64,000 nucleotides of DNA from Pontibacter deserti (GCF_023630255.1 NZ_JALPRS010000005.1:39670-103669); one strand, 5' to 3'; shown: positions 42,979 to 51,988, counted from the first letter of the stretch. Numbers and translations: made by a program. The notes: a model not told the origin generated them from the letters alone.

Positions 42979-43072
42979 GCTTTAAGAACAAAAGTATAAA
43001 TTAGCGAGCTATTTTGTAGCTACGGCTAATATAGTAACTTGCCTACCTATAACGAAGTTTCTAATTTCTGAG

Positions 43073-45052
43073 ATGAACTATAACCGCAAAGAATATTCCG
43101 AAGACGAACTAATCTCTCTTTACAGAGGCATACTTAAGCCCCGCATGATCGAAGAGCGCATGCTGGTGCTACTGCGACAGGGCAAAGTAAGTAAATGGTT
43201 TTCAGGTATAGGCCAGGAAGCTATTTCTGTAGGGTCGGCAATGGCTTTGGAGCAGGACGAATACATACTTCCGCTACACCGTAACCTGGGTGTTTTTACA
43301 AGCCGGAATGTGCCTTTAGATAAGTTGTTTGCACAGTTTCAGGGTAAGAAGACCGGCTTTACCAAAGGTCGCGACCGTTCGTTCCACTTCGGGTCAAACG
43401 AGCATCACATTGTAGGTATGATCTCGCACCTGGGCCCGCAACTGGCTGTAGCGGACGGTATAGCGCTGGCTGACCTGCTGGATAAAAGAGAAAAGGTAAC
43501 ACTGGTGTATAGTGGCGATGGCGGAGCTTCGGAAGGTGATTTTCATGAAGCACTGAATGTAGCGGCGGTGTGGGGTTTGCCGGTTATTTTTATGATAGAG
43601 AATAACGGGTATGGTTTGTCTACGCCAAGCAACGAGCAATTCAAATTCAATCAGTTTATAGATAAAGGCCCTGCTTATGGTATGGATGCCTTACAGATAG
43701 ATGGTAACAACTTGCTGGAAGTATACCATACCGTAAAGCAAACAGCTGCCAGCATGCGCAAAAACCCGCGCCCGGTTCTGATCGAGGCGATGACCTTTAG
43801 AATGCGCGGACACGAAGAAGCCAGTGGTACCAAGTATGTGCCACAGGAATTGTTCGAGAAGTGGGCGAAGAAAGATCCGGTAGAGAATTACGAGAAGTAT
43901 CTGCTGGATGAACTTATACTTACACAAAAGGCCGTAGAAAGTATACGCGAAGAACTGAAGGCTGAAATTGAAGAAGGATTGCAGGCAGCTTTTGCAACAC
44001 CAATGCCAGTTGCCAGCCGTCAGGAAGAAATTGCCGACATGTATAAGCCATACGTGCAGCAGCCGGTAGCACCAGCCTCGGGAGCAAAAACCGAAAAACG
44101 TTTTGTAGACGCTATCTCGGATGGTTTGCGCCAGAGCATGGAACGTTATCCTGAGTTAGTACTTATGGGCCAGGACATTGCCGAGTATGGTGGTGTATTT
44201 AAGATTACAGAAGGCTTTGTTGATAAATTCGGGAAAGACCGGGTGCGTAACACGCCGCTTTGCGAGTCGGCTATAGTTGGTATTGGTTTGGGTATGTCTG
44301 TTAAGGGCAAGAAAAGCATGGTAGAGATGCAGTTTGCTGATTTTGTGACCTGCGCCTTTAACCAGATCGTGAATAACCTGGCCAAGAGCCATTACCGCTG
44401 GGCACAGAATGCCGATGTAGTGGTGCGTATGCCAACAGGTGCTGGCACAGCGGCCGGGCCGTTCCATTCGCAAAGCAACGAAGCGTGGTTCTTCCACACA
44501 CCTGGCCTAAAAATAGTTTACCCGTCATCTCCATACGATGCCAAAGGCCTGTTGAATGCCGCTATCGAAGATCCGAACCCGGTGATGTATTTCGAGCATA
44601 AATTGCTTTACCGTTCTATTTCGCAGGATATTCCGGACGATTATTATACTATAGAGATTGGCAAAGCGAAAACGGTGGCAGAAGGTGATGATATTTCAAT
44701 CATCACCTATGGTATGGGCGTGCATTGGGCCAAGCAACTGCAGCAGGAAATGCCGGAGATCAGTTTAGAAATACTGGATTTACGCTCGTTGTTGCCTTGG
44801 GATAAAGAAGCTGTTAAAAATACTGTAGCCAAGACAGGTCGCGTTATTATACTACACGAAGACACGTTAACGGGCGGTATTGGCGGCGAAATAGCAGCCT
44901 GGATCGGGGAGAATTGCTTTGAGCACCTTGATGGACCAGTAGCCCGTGTAGCCAGCTTGGATACTGCCGTGCCTTTTGCGCCGCCGCTCGAAGCAGAGTT
45001 TTTGCCAAAACAGCGTCTCCGCGAAAAGGTTGAAGCTATACTTGCATATTAA
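43073..45052 (+). CDS. 2-oxoacid dehydrogenase E1, alpha and beta fused
   Basis: A 659-aa thiamine-diphosphate enzyme. Residues about 1-330 are the E1 alpha part (LLRQGKVSKWFSGIGQEAIS, and the TPP-binding run starting GDGGASEGDFHEALN and ending IENNGYGLS). Residues about 345-659 are the E1 beta part (VDAISDGLRQSMERYPELVL, GQDIAEYGGVFK, RVRNTPLCESAIVGIGLG, HEDTLTGGIGGEIAAW). The single chain is common in Bacteroidota and usually annotated as branched-chain or pyruvate dehydrogenase E1. It decarboxylates a 2-oxo acid and passes the acyl group to a lipoylated E2; lipA in this window makes the lipoyl group. No E2 or E3 is adjacent. TAACTTGCCT at 43035 is a possible -7 element. Confidence 0.92.
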   Translation: MNYNRKEYSEDELISLYRGILKPRMIEERMLVLLRQGKVSKWFSGIGQEAISVGSAMALEQDEYILPLHRNLGVFTSRNVPLDKLFAQFQGKKTGFTKGRDRSFHFGSNEHHIVGMISHLGPQLAVADGIALADLLDKREKVTLVYSGDGGASEGDFHEALNVAAVWGLPVIFMIENNGYGLSTPSNEQFKFNQFIDKGPAYGMDALQIDGNNLLEVYHTVKQTAASMRKNPRPVLIEAMTFRMRGHEEASGTKYVPQELFEKWAKKDPVENYEKYLLDELILTQKAVESIREELKAEIEEGLQAAFATPMPVASRQEEIADMYKPYVQQPVAPASGAKTEKRFVDAISDGLRQSMERYPELVLMGQDIAEYGGVFKITEGFVDKFGKDRVRNTPLCESAIVGIGLGMSVKGKKSMVEMQFADFVTCAFNQIVNNLAKSHYRWAQNADVVVRMPTGAGTAAGPFHSQSNEAWFFHTPGLKIVYPSSPYDAKGLLNAAIEDPNPVMYFEHKLLYRSISQDIPDDYYTIEIGKAKTVAEGDDISIITYGMGVHWAKQLQQEMPEISLEILDLRSLLPWDKEAVKNTVAKTGRVIILHEDTLTGGIGGEIAAWIGENCFEHLDGPVARVASLDTAVPFAPPLEAEFLPKQRLREKVEAILAY

Positions 45053-45079
45053 ACAGCTCCATTAATTAACCTAACAGTT

Positions 45080-45289
45080 ATGGCATATACCCGTGTTTTT
45101 TACCTTTTATTACTTTGTGTGGCGCTGTCTTTTGCAACAGGCTGCGGTAAAAAAGGCATACCCTGCCCGTCGCCTAATGGTAAAAGTATGAAGGTGTCAG
45201 CAAAAGGCTCCGGAAGTATGGAAGCCATTAAGGTGCCTTACAACAAAGATGGGCGGGTGCAGAAACGCAAAAGATTCTTGTTCTTCTAA
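45080..45289 (+). CDS. Small lipoprotein, unknown
   Basis: A 69-aa protein with a lipoprotein signal (YLLLLCVALSFATGC). The mature peptide of about 45 residues is basic and Gly/Ser-rich: GKKGIPCPSPNGKSMKVSAK, then KVPYNKDGRVQKRKRFLFF. No family was recognised. It starts 27 bp after the E1 gene and may be co-transcribed. A second small exported basic protein follows at 45334. Confidence 0.55.
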   Translation: MAYTRVFYLLLLCVALSFATGCGKKGIPCPSPNGKSMKVSAKGSGSMEAIKVPYNKDGRVQKRKRFLFF

Positions 45290-45333
45290 TGCTTGTCTGC
45301 GTAGAATAAAAAGTATAATTTAAAAGAGAGCGT

Positions 45334-45666
45334 ATGGTGAAGATTTTTGTAAAATGGGCTTTATGTTTTTTGATTATGCTTTTTATAGGTACAATGCCTG
45401 CCATGTCGCAGATAAAGCAACAAACAGAAGAGAAGCATAAAAAGGAGCGTAATCAATATCTAAGGGAAGCTGAAAAAACAGAATCTACTTACAAAGAAAC
45501 ACATCTGAATACGGATGCCTATACTTTTAAAAAAGGTGAAGCTGCCCGTAAAAGAGTAAAAAAACGTGACGAGCGCAGGCAATACAAGTTTGATGAAACA
45601 GGTAAGCCGCTTAAAAAGAAATCATTAATCCGGAAGAAGGCAACCAAGAAGCAGGCTACCGGGTAA
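45334..45666 (+). CDS. Small exported Lys/Arg-rich protein, unknown
   Basis: A 110-aa protein. An N-terminal signal peptide (about residues 1-25, ending PAMSQ) is followed by a very basic, probably helical mature part rich in Lys, Arg and Glu (EEKHKKERNQYLREAEKTES, KRVKKRDERRQYKFDE, KKKSLIRKKATKKQ). No family was recognised. It might bind nucleic acid, phosphate or acidic surface polymers outside the cytoplasm. Forty-four bp after the small lipoprotein gene; probably the same transcript as E1 and ytxJ (28 bp further). Confidence 0.5.
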   Translation: MVKIFVKWALCFLIMLFIGTMPAMSQIKQQTEEKHKKERNQYLREAEKTESTYKETHLNTDAYTFKKGEAARKRVKKRDERRQYKFDETGKPLKKKSLIRKKATKKQATG

Positions 45667-45694
45667 AATACTACTCAACCAAATTACGCTTACA

Positions 45695-46042
45695 ATGAAT
45701 TGGCACCCACTAAACAGTACAGAGCAGTTAGATGTAATATTAGAAGAATCGAAGCAGACGCCTATCGTTATATTTAAACATAGCACAGCCTGCTCGATCA
45801 GTTCAACAGCTAAAAGCCGGCTGGAGCGCCAATGGGATGGCAAAGGGCTGGATCATATTAAACCTTATTACCTCGACCTGCTGGCTTACCGCCCGGTCTC
45901 TAATGAAATAGCCGAAGTATTGCATGTGCAGCACCAGTCGCCGCAGTTATTACTGGTACAGGATGGCATGTGCACGTATAATGCGTCACATTTAAGTATA
46001 AGCGTTGACGAGCTGAAGAAAAAAATTGCTGCTTCCAATTAA
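45695..46042 (+). CDS. ytxJ: Bacillithiol-system redox protein YtxJ
   Basis: A 115-aa thioredoxin-fold protein of the YtxJ family, thought to remove bacillithiol from proteins (monothiol bacilliredoxin). The active-site segment IVIFKHSTACSISSTAKSRL has a single Cys (CSIS rather than CxxC); family members commonly read TRCSISS. The rest of the fold (YYLDLLAYRPVSNEIAEVL, VQHQSPQLLLVQDG) is complete. It implies the cell makes bacillithiol. It is convergent with an OsmC-family gene, and the terminator hairpin shared by both lies partly within its last codons. Confidence 0.88.
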   Translation: MNWHPLNSTEQLDVILEESKQTPIVIFKHSTACSISSTAKSRLERQWDGKGLDHIKPYYLDLLAYRPVSNEIAEVLHVQHQSPQLLLVQDGMCTYNASHLSISVDELKKKIAASN

Positions 46043-46061
46043 CAGAAGCAGCAATTTTATT
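46022..46061. terminator. Bidirectional terminator overlapping the 3' end of ytxJ
   Basis: Perfect 14-bp stem AAAATTGCTGCTTC (46022-46035) with GAAGCAGCAATTTT (46045-46058), then a T run. The left arm is inside the last codons of ytxJ. The position fits termination of both ytxJ and the convergent OsmC gene. Confidence 0.8.
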
Positions 46062-46063
46062 TT

Positions 46064-46474
46064 TTAGTTCTGGTAAATAAAACTTACCGATTGCTTTATT
46101 TCCGGATGAAGGCTTAGCGCAACCGGACAGGTGCGTGCCGCGTTCTCCAACATAGCTTTTTCTTTTTCAGAATAGGTTATTGCCGGCATTTTAAACGTTA
46201 GTACTACCTCAGCAATACGACGTGGCTCGGCAGCCATAATTTTAGTGGTTTCAATTTCCATTCCTTCAATAGCGATATTGTTGCGTTGTGCCACAATTCC
46301 CATAATGGTCATCATGCAGCTGCCTAATGCGGCGCATACAAGATCAGAAGGAGAGAAAGCTTCGCCACGACCATTATTATCAAGAGGGGCATCGGTAATA
46401 ATGGTGTTGCCTGAAGCCAGGTGTTGAGCGGTTGTACGTAGTTCGCCCTGGTATTTATTTTGGATAGTTGCCAT
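46064..46474 (-). CDS. OsmC/Ohr-family peroxide reductase-like protein
   Basis: A 136-aa OsmC-family protein. The two redox Cys are in LGSCMMTIMG (about residue 53) and ARTCPVALSLHPE (about 115). The N-terminal YQGELRTTAQHLASG and SPSDLVCAALGSC are typical. OsmC proteins reduce organic hydroperoxides using a thiol partner. Given ytxJ opposite, a link to bacillithiol redox is possible but not shown. Promoter not evident in the 66-bp upstream gap. Confidence 0.9.
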   Translation of the reverse strand: MATIQNKYQGELRTTAQHLASGNTIITDAPLDNNGRGEAFSPSDLVCAALGSCMMTIMGIVAQRNNIAIEGMEIETTKIMAAEPRRIAEVVLTFKMPAITYSEKEKAMLENAARTCPVALSLHPEIKQSVSFIYQN

Positions 46475-46540
46475 TAGAATTATAATATTTGAACAGAACG
46501 TGAAATTAGTTACTTTTAAACAAACTATAAATTAATTAAA

Positions 46541-47281
46541 GTGATACGATACATCGCTTTCGTGCTGACACTCGCTTTTGCAAGTATAGCCCTGCCTGCG
46601 CTTGCTCAATCTGAAGAGGAAGAAGAGTTCGAGAATGAGCTCAGCTATGGTGTGAACCTGAACTCTAACGGTGGCCTTATTGGTGGCGCTTTTATTCGTT
46701 CGGCTTATACCATGGACCACAACATGCTGCAGTTTGGTGCCGTGGAGATAGTTGAAGTAAAGCACCCGAGAGAGATGCGTGGTTACAGTTCCGAAACAGG
46801 CGATTCGTTTATCATTGGAAAACAGAATTACCTCTTTGTGGTTCGCCCGCACTATGGCCGCGAGCTGGTACTGTTCAGAAAAGCTGCTGAGTCTGGCGTT
46901 CAGGTAAATGCCTTAGGCGCCATAGGCCCTTCTCTGGGTTTCCTGGTTCCTTATTACATCCGGTATAACTATGGCCAGCTGGGCACGCCAAACGATGTGC
47001 GCACAGAGCAGTATGATCCGCAGGATCATAAAAGTTTAGAAAAAGTACAGGGTAGTGCAGGCGTATTTACAGGCTTAGGTGAAGGTGACATAAACTTAGG
47101 TGCCCATTTAAAAGGCGGTTTGAGCTTTGAGTATGGCCGGTATAACGAAAGTATAGCCGGTATAGAAGTTGGTGTAATGGTAGAAGCTTATACCAAGAAG
47201 CTGGTTATGATTCCTGATGCTAAAAATTACAGCCGGTTTACTTCTGTATATCTTAATATCTACTACGGTCGCCGTAAATAA
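46541..47281 (+). CDS. Exported protein of unknown function, barrel-like
   Basis: A 246-aa protein starting with GTG at 46541 and a signal peptide MIRYIAFVLTLAFASIALPA. The mature protein begins with an acidic stretch SEEEEEFENE, followed by beta-rich segments with aromatic residues (YGVNLNSNGGLIGGAFIRSA, YLFVVRPHYGRELVLF, GPSLGFLVPYYIRYNYGQ, GLSFEYGRYNESIAGIEVGV) and a C-terminus FTSVYLNIYYGRRK. The pattern suggests a small outer-membrane beta-barrel, though this is inferred. No named family was recognised. Between the OsmC gene (divergent) and lipA (107 bp later). Confidence 0.65.
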   Translation: MIRYIAFVLTLAFASIALPALAQSEEEEEFENELSYGVNLNSNGGLIGGAFIRSAYTMDHNMLQFGAVEIVEVKHPREMRGYSSETGDSFIIGKQNYLFVVRPHYGRELVLFRKAAESGVQVNALGAIGPSLGFLVPYYIRYNYGQLGTPNDVRTEQYDPQDHKSLEKVQGSAGVFTGLGEGDINLGAHLKGGLSFEYGRYNESIAGIEVGVMVEAYTKKLVMIPDAKNYSRFTSVYLNIYYGRRK

Positions 47282-47375
47282 TATCATCTCCGAACAAATC
47301 CGCCTTACTGTCTGTTGCAAGTAGAAGATGTGTAAAACTTAGCTGTACGCTAATGTCTCTTAACACATTACTTCC

Positions 47376-47383
47376 TATCTTTG
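47376..47383 (+). promoter_or_regulatory. -7 box (TATCTTTG) immediately before lipA
   Basis: Exact TAnnTTTG match ending 4 bp before the lipA ATG. The transcript would begin at or next to the start codon. A -33 TTG is not evident. Confidence 0.5.
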
Positions 47384-47387
47384 CAAC

Positions 47388-48299
47388 ATGGATGAATTAA
47401 TATCACTTCCGGTAATACAGCCTAATACAACACCCGCAGAGCTGAGTGAAAATGGCAAAATCCGTAAGCCAAACTGGCTTCGTGTTAAATTGCCTGTAGG
47501 GCAGGAATATACTAAAGTACGCAACATAGTATCTGAATATAAACTGCATACCATCTGCGAAAGCGGCAATTGCCCGAATATGGGTGAGTGCTGGGGCGCA
47601 GGTACAGCCACCTTCATGATTCTGGGTAACGTTTGTACGCGCAGCTGCTCTTTCTGCGCTGTAGCTACAGGCCGACCTAATGAGTATGATGAAGACGAGC
47701 CACGCCGTGTAGCGGAAGCGATACAGCTAATGGGTGTAAAGCACGCCGTTATAACTTCTGTTAACCGCGATGAGCTGAAAGACCGTGGTGCTGCCATCTG
47801 GCATGAAACAGTAAGGCTGGTAAAAGAACTCTCTCCTGCTACAACTATAGAAACTCTTATTCCGGATGTGAAGGCTAACTGGGACGCCCTGATCACGATG
47901 ATCTCGCCGGGCCAGGAAGTAGTATCGCATAACATGGAAACAGTGAAGGAACTATACCGTCAGGTACGTCCGCAAGCCAAGTATGAGCGTAGCCTGGAGC
48001 AGATAAAGCGTACCAAAGAGTATGGCAAACGCACGAAGACAGGTATAATGCTGGGCCTTGGCGAAACCCGTGAGCAGGTATACCAGGCGATGGATGATCT
48101 TGCTGCTAATGGTTGTGATATTTTAACCTTAGGCCAGTACCTGCAGCCAACCAAACTGCATATTGAGGTGGCAGAATTCATACATCCGGATCTATTTGCC
48201 CATTATCGTGAAGAAGGTTTAAGCAGAGGCATTAAGTATGTGGAGTCAGGTCCGCTGGTGCGTTCATCATACCATGCTGAGCGCCATGTGCATGTATAG
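47388..48299 (+). CDS. lipA: Lipoyl synthase
   Basis: Radical-SAM enzyme that inserts two sulfur atoms into octanoyl groups to make lipoyl cofactor. It has 303 aa. The auxiliary cluster ligands [13 protein letters not shown] (about residues 55-67) and the radical-[13 protein letters not shown] (about 81-90, CxxxCxxC) are intact. The conserved C-terminal Ser of SSYHAERHV coordinates the auxiliary cluster. It serves the E1/E2 dehydrogenases and the glycine cleavage system. lipB is not adjacent. A -7 box directly precedes the ATG, and a terminator follows. Confidence 0.97.
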   Translation: MDELISLPVIQPNTTPAELSENGKIRKPNWLRVKLPVGQEYTKVRNIVSEYKLHTICESGNCPNMGECWGAGTATFMILGNVCTRSCSFCAVATGRPNEYDEDEPRRVAEAIQLMGVKHAVITSVNRDELKDRGAAIWHETVRLVKELSPATTIETLIPDVKANWDALITMISPGQEVVSHNMETVKELYRQVRPQAKYERSLEQIKRTKEYGKRTKTGIMLGLGETREQVYQAMDDLAANGCDILTLGQYLQPTKLHIEVAEFIHPDLFAHYREEGLSRGIKYVESGPLVRSSYHAERHVHV

Positions 48300-48320
48300 T
48301 TCTAACTAAGAAATTTAATT

Positions 48321-48355
48321 AAGCCCTGTTGCCCAATGGTAACAGGGCTTTTTTT
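48321..48355 (+). terminator. Intrinsic terminator after lipA
   Basis: Perfect 10-bp stem AAGCCCTGTT (48321-48330) with AACAGGGCTT (48341-48350), then T7. Confidence 0.85.
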
Positions 48356-48358
48356 GTA

Positions 48359-48747
48359 AGTATAGCTTATTTAATTTCTGGCAGGACACTCTGTTGTTCG
48401 TTTCTACCGGACATTATTCTGCGAATTTCTTTCCGGCATAAATCCATTTCAGGCTAGTTACCAGATTGTTAACGAGCTTATAGAGTAATAAACAATCTTA
48501 ATTATATGGTAATATTACTATATATTTTTTGACTGAAGTGCATGGTGTGTTATATATAACCGGATTAATAAAATTTAGCTAAAAATATAACTTAAGACAT
48601 ATATTTGTAATTTTTTATATATTATGATATAATTTTTTGAATTGAGCACAACATATTTATGTGTTTTGAGTAAATGAAATTGTTCAATATGTATAGTCGA
48701 ATGTCTATATATAATACTCTTCGAATATCTCATTTCAATATAACCAC
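48359..48747 (+). promoter_or_regulatory. AT-rich upstream region of the adhesin operon with candidate promoter
   Basis: About 390 bp without a gene, very AT-rich. It contains an exact TAnnTTTG box TATATTTG at 48600-48607, which would give a leader of about 135 nt. A direct repeat TCGAATGTCT (48697-48706) and TCGAATATCT (48721-48730), 24 bp apart, lies just upstream of the ATG. The rest shows no other recognisable feature. Confidence 0.45.
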
Positions 48748-51700
48748 ATGAATAAACTTCTACTGCTGATTTATGCCATCTTCTCTGTCGGCATCACCCT
48801 TAGCTATGGGCAGACGCAAGATGTGCTGGGCAATGCAAGTAGTTATGCAGTGCTCGCCTCCTCCCAAATCAACAACACCGGCCAGACAGGTATTACCGGA
48901 AACGTAGGCGTTAGCCCCGGTAACACCATTAACGGCGAGTCGGGGCTTGTTGTGAAATCTGGAAAGATTGAAAATAATACGCCATCAGCTACCAGCGCTG
49001 CGCAAGATGCATTGGTAGCTTATAATGCGTTGTATGCCCGCACGCCTGTAAAAAATATAGGTGGTAACCTCGGAGAAAGTGCTTTGCCATTAGGGCCCGG
49101 CACCTATAAAATTACCGGCGATGCCAGTTTTAAAGGGGTACTTACGGTTGATGGTGGCGGAGATGTAAACTCCGTATTCGTGTTTATAATTGATGGTGAC
49201 CTGCTAACGGATGCTCCGGCGGCGGGTGTGCTTGCTATGAACGGTGCTCAACCCAGCAATATTTTCTGGATCGTAACAGGTAATGTACACTTGGGTGGTT
49301 CAACTGGTTTTCAGGGTACCATTATAGCCCAAAACAATATAACACTTGATGCAGGCGTGGTTGTGATCGGTAGAATAATGTCTCTTAACGGACAGATAAA
49401 CCTGAACTCTAATAACGTATTCCTGCCAAACGTGGTGGTTACAGACTTGGGAGTTACCAAAGAAGCAGCCGAAGGCGATTATGTGATAGGCTCTGAAGTA
49501 ACGTATACTATAACAGCAGTAAACAACGGACCAGGCACAGCAACTGATGTGCAGGTAAAAGAGAACATTCCGGCTGGTCTGGAGTTTGTTCGCGTTGAGT
49601 CGGCTTCACAGGGTACTTATGATGCAACCACCCATACCTGGAACGTAGGCATTTTAGTAAACACAGGCACTGCAACCCTGAAACTTGTCTTCAAAGTAAC
49701 AGCTTCCGGCGAGATCAAAAACGGAGTAACAGTAATTGGTAAAGATCCGGATCCGAACCCAGGCGATAACACTGAAGAAGAACCAATTGACGTGCCAGTG
49801 CCTTCGCATAACCTGAGCATCACTAAAACAGCAAGCGGTGCACCATATAAAGTTGGTGGATTAGTAACCTATACTATAGTTGCCAGCAACAGTGGCCCGT
49901 ATGCAGCTACAGGTGTAATTGTGACCGATGTATTGCCAGCTGGACTGCAGTACCAGAGCCACACCACAAGCAAAGGGACTTACGATCCAATAACAGGAAT
50001 CTATCTGGTAGGTGATCTGGGTAAAGACGAGAGTGTAACCTTAACTATAGTTGCTAAAATAGTAGCAGCAGGTAATATAGTAAACGTAGCTACCATTACA
50101 AGCCCTACACTTCCGGACCCTAACCCAGGCGACAACACAGACGAAGAACCGATTGACGTAACCTGCGATGCACCAACATTAGCTATAAATGGCAACGGCA
50201 ATCTGTGCGAGGGTGAAGAAACTACTTATACTATAACAGAAGTTATCGGCGCAACTTATACTTATACTTTGCCAACCGGCTTTACAGAAGTATCCAGAAC
50301 AGCTACATCTATAACTATAAAAGCAGGAAATGCTGGTGGTGTGCTGAAAGTTGAAGTAAAAGACCTGTGCGGCAACGAATACACAGTAACTAAAACAGTA
50401 GCTGTAACAGCTAAGCCAGTAGTAACTATAAACGGCCCGGCGCAGGCTTGTGCTAACTCAGAAGGCCTGATTTATAACGTAGTTGGTGCCGGTGAAGGCG
50501 CTACATATGAATGGGTTGTAACAGGTGGTGTTACCTTAGTAAGCCAGCCAGGCGCAGCAACGGCAACTGTAAATGTAGGCGCAACAGGCGGTACGATCTC
50601 AGTTAAAGTAAAGAACAGCTGCTTCGAGAGCGACCCGGCAACTACAACTATAACCATACTTCCGGTTCCTGTTAAGCCAACACCATTGGCAGGTGCAAGC
50701 GAGCTTTGCGCAGGCAGCACTCCAACTTATGAGATTGCTGAAGTGCCAGGTGCCACTGGCTATACCTGGACAGTACCAGCAGGCTGGACGATCACATCAG
50801 GTCAAAACACAACCAAGATAACAGTAATTGCAGGTGCGACTTCTGGGAACGTAACGGTAACAGCCGAAAACGAATGCGGAAGCAGCGAAGCAGCAATCTT
50901 TACAGTAGCGGCCAGCAGCACACCGGCAGCAGCAACTATAAATGGAAGTGCAGGTGCATGTATCGGAGCTCCACTAACTTATAGTGTAACGCCTGTTGAT
51001 GGTGCTACAGATTATGAATGGACAGTGCCACAAGGCTGGACTATAGTAAGCGGAAACCACACTCCAACTATAGAAGTAACTGTAGGCGACCAGGCAGGTG
51101 ATGTAACAGTAACTATAAGCAATAGCTGCGGAGCCGGTGCAACAGCAAAATTAGCGGTAGCGCCAACTGTTAAACCAGCTACACCAACTATAAGCGGCCC
51201 AGCTGAAACGTGTGCAGGCAGCGAAGACAATGTGTACAGTATACCAGCTGTAGAAGGTGCTACTAAGTATACCTGGACAGTACCAATCGGCTGGACAATA
51301 ACAGCAGGTGATAACACAAACAGCATAACTGTAGATGCCGGCGAATCAGGCGGTGAAGTAAGCGTGATTGTTACAAATGCTTGCGGCGACAGCGAAGCAG
51401 GAGTATTTAACGCTACAATAACTACACCGCCAACAAATGCAGGACCAATTACAGATAACAGCACGCTTTGCGAAGGTCTTACTTACAGCATTGCAGAAGT
51501 AGCAGGAGCTACAGGCTATACCTGGTCAGTGCCAGCGGGCTGCACCATTACTTCAGGCCAGGGTACAACAAGCATCAAAGTAACAGCAGCTAACGCAAAC
51601 ATCATCGGTGACATTAAAGTGATCGCGATGACTGGTGGTTGCAGCAGCCCTGAAGCGCTGATCGCACTGGATATGACTAAAGTAGATGGTAGCCTGAAAT

Positions 51701-51951
51701 TCCCGAAAGCCTTTAGCCCGAACGGTGATGGTACCAACGATACCTGGACGATTGCTAACCTGGAGAAATACACCAGCAACGAAGTAGTAATCTTTAACCG
51801 CTACGGCACGGAAGTATACAAGAAGAAAAACTACCAGAACGACTGGGCCGGTAACGGACTGGAACAAGGTACTTACTTCTATAAAGTAAACGTGAAACTA
51901 TGCGACGGTAAAGATCAGGTGTTTACAGGTTACGTAACCATCTTCCGCTAA
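48748..51951 (+). CDS. Ice-binding-like (DUF3494) modular adhesin with type IX secretion C-terminal domain
   Basis: A 1067-aa surface protein. Signal peptide about residues 1-21. Residues about 25-228 match the DUF3494 ice-binding/adhesin fold (LGNASSYAVLASSQINNTG, GNVGVSPGNTI, FVFIIDGDLLT, SNIFWIVTGNVHLGG, GTIIAQNNITLDAG). Two DUF11 repeats follow (about 229-350 and 351-471), each ending DPNPGDNTxEEPIDV. Then come six Ig/PKD-like repeats of about 84 residues (472-979), with paired Cys and WTVPxGWTIxSG. The C-terminus (980-1067; FPKAFSPNGDGTNDTW, VVIFNRYGTEVY, GTYFYKVNVK) is the gliding-type (CHU_C, type B) signal for T9SS export. It heads an operon with PorP/SprF and OmpA-like proteins. Ice binding is possible but unproven; many relatives are plain adhesins. 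Confidence 0.9.
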   Translation: MNKLLLLIYAIFSVGITLSYGQTQDVLGNASSYAVLASSQINNTGQTGITGNVGVSPGNTINGESGLVVKSGKIENNTPSATSAAQDALVAYNALYARTPVKNIGGNLGESALPLGPGTYKITGDASFKGVLTVDGGGDVNSVFVFIIDGDLLTDAPAAGVLAMNGAQPSNIFWIVTGNVHLGGSTGFQGTIIAQNNITLDAGVVVIGRIMSLNGQINLNSNNVFLPNVVVTDLGVTKEAAEGDYVIGSEVTYTITAVNNGPGTATDVQVKENIPAGLEFVRVESASQGTYDATTHTWNVGILVNTGTATLKLVFKVTASGEIKNGVTVIGKDPDPNPGDNTEEEPIDVPVPSHNLSITKTASGAPYKVGGLVTYTIVASNSGPYAATGVIVTDVLPAGLQYQSHTTSKGTYDPITGIYLVGDLGKDESVTLTIVAKIVAAGNIVNVATITSPTLPDPNPGDNTDEEPIDVTCDAPTLAINGNGNLCEGEETTYTITEVIGATYTYTLPTGFTEVSRTATSITIKAGNAGGVLKVEVKDLCGNEYTVTKTVAVTAKPVVTINGPAQACANSEGLIYNVVGAGEGATYEWVVTGGVTLVSQPGAATATVNVGATGGTISVKVKNSCFESDPATTTITILPVPVKPTPLAGASELCAGSTPTYEIAEVPGATGYTWTVPAGWTITSGQNTTKITVIAGATSGNVTVTAENECGSSEAAIFTVAASSTPAAATINGSAGACIGAPLTYSVTPVDGATDYEWTVPQGWTIVSGNHTPTIEVTVGDQAGDVTVTISNSCGAGATAKLAVAPTVKPATPTISGPAETCAGSEDNVYSIPAVEGATKYTWTVPIGWTITAGDNTNSITVDAGESGGEVSVIVTNACGDSEAGVFNATITTPPTNAGPITDNSTLCEGLTYSIAEVAGATGYTWSVPAGCTITSGQGTTSIKVTAANANIIGDIKVIAMTGGCSSPEALIALDMTKVDGSLKFPKAFSPNGDGTNDTWTIANLEKYTSNEVVIFNRYGTEVYKKKNYQNDWAGNGLEQGTYFYKVNVKLCDGKDQVFTGYVTIFR

Positions 51952-51988
51952 GCATCAGGCCATAAAAAGGATAAAAACATTTAAGAAA

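Noticed and set aside
42864..43072. Inverted repeat interpreted as a terminator
   Set aside because: Both flanking genes start in this gap, so termination here would serve no gene; it is listed as a repeat instead.
50161..51684. Repeats resembling a CRISPR-like array at first glance
   Set aside because: The periodicity is at protein level (about 252 bp per unit) with degenerate nucleotides; it encodes Ig/PKD-like domains. No CRISPR array or cas gene was seen anywhere.
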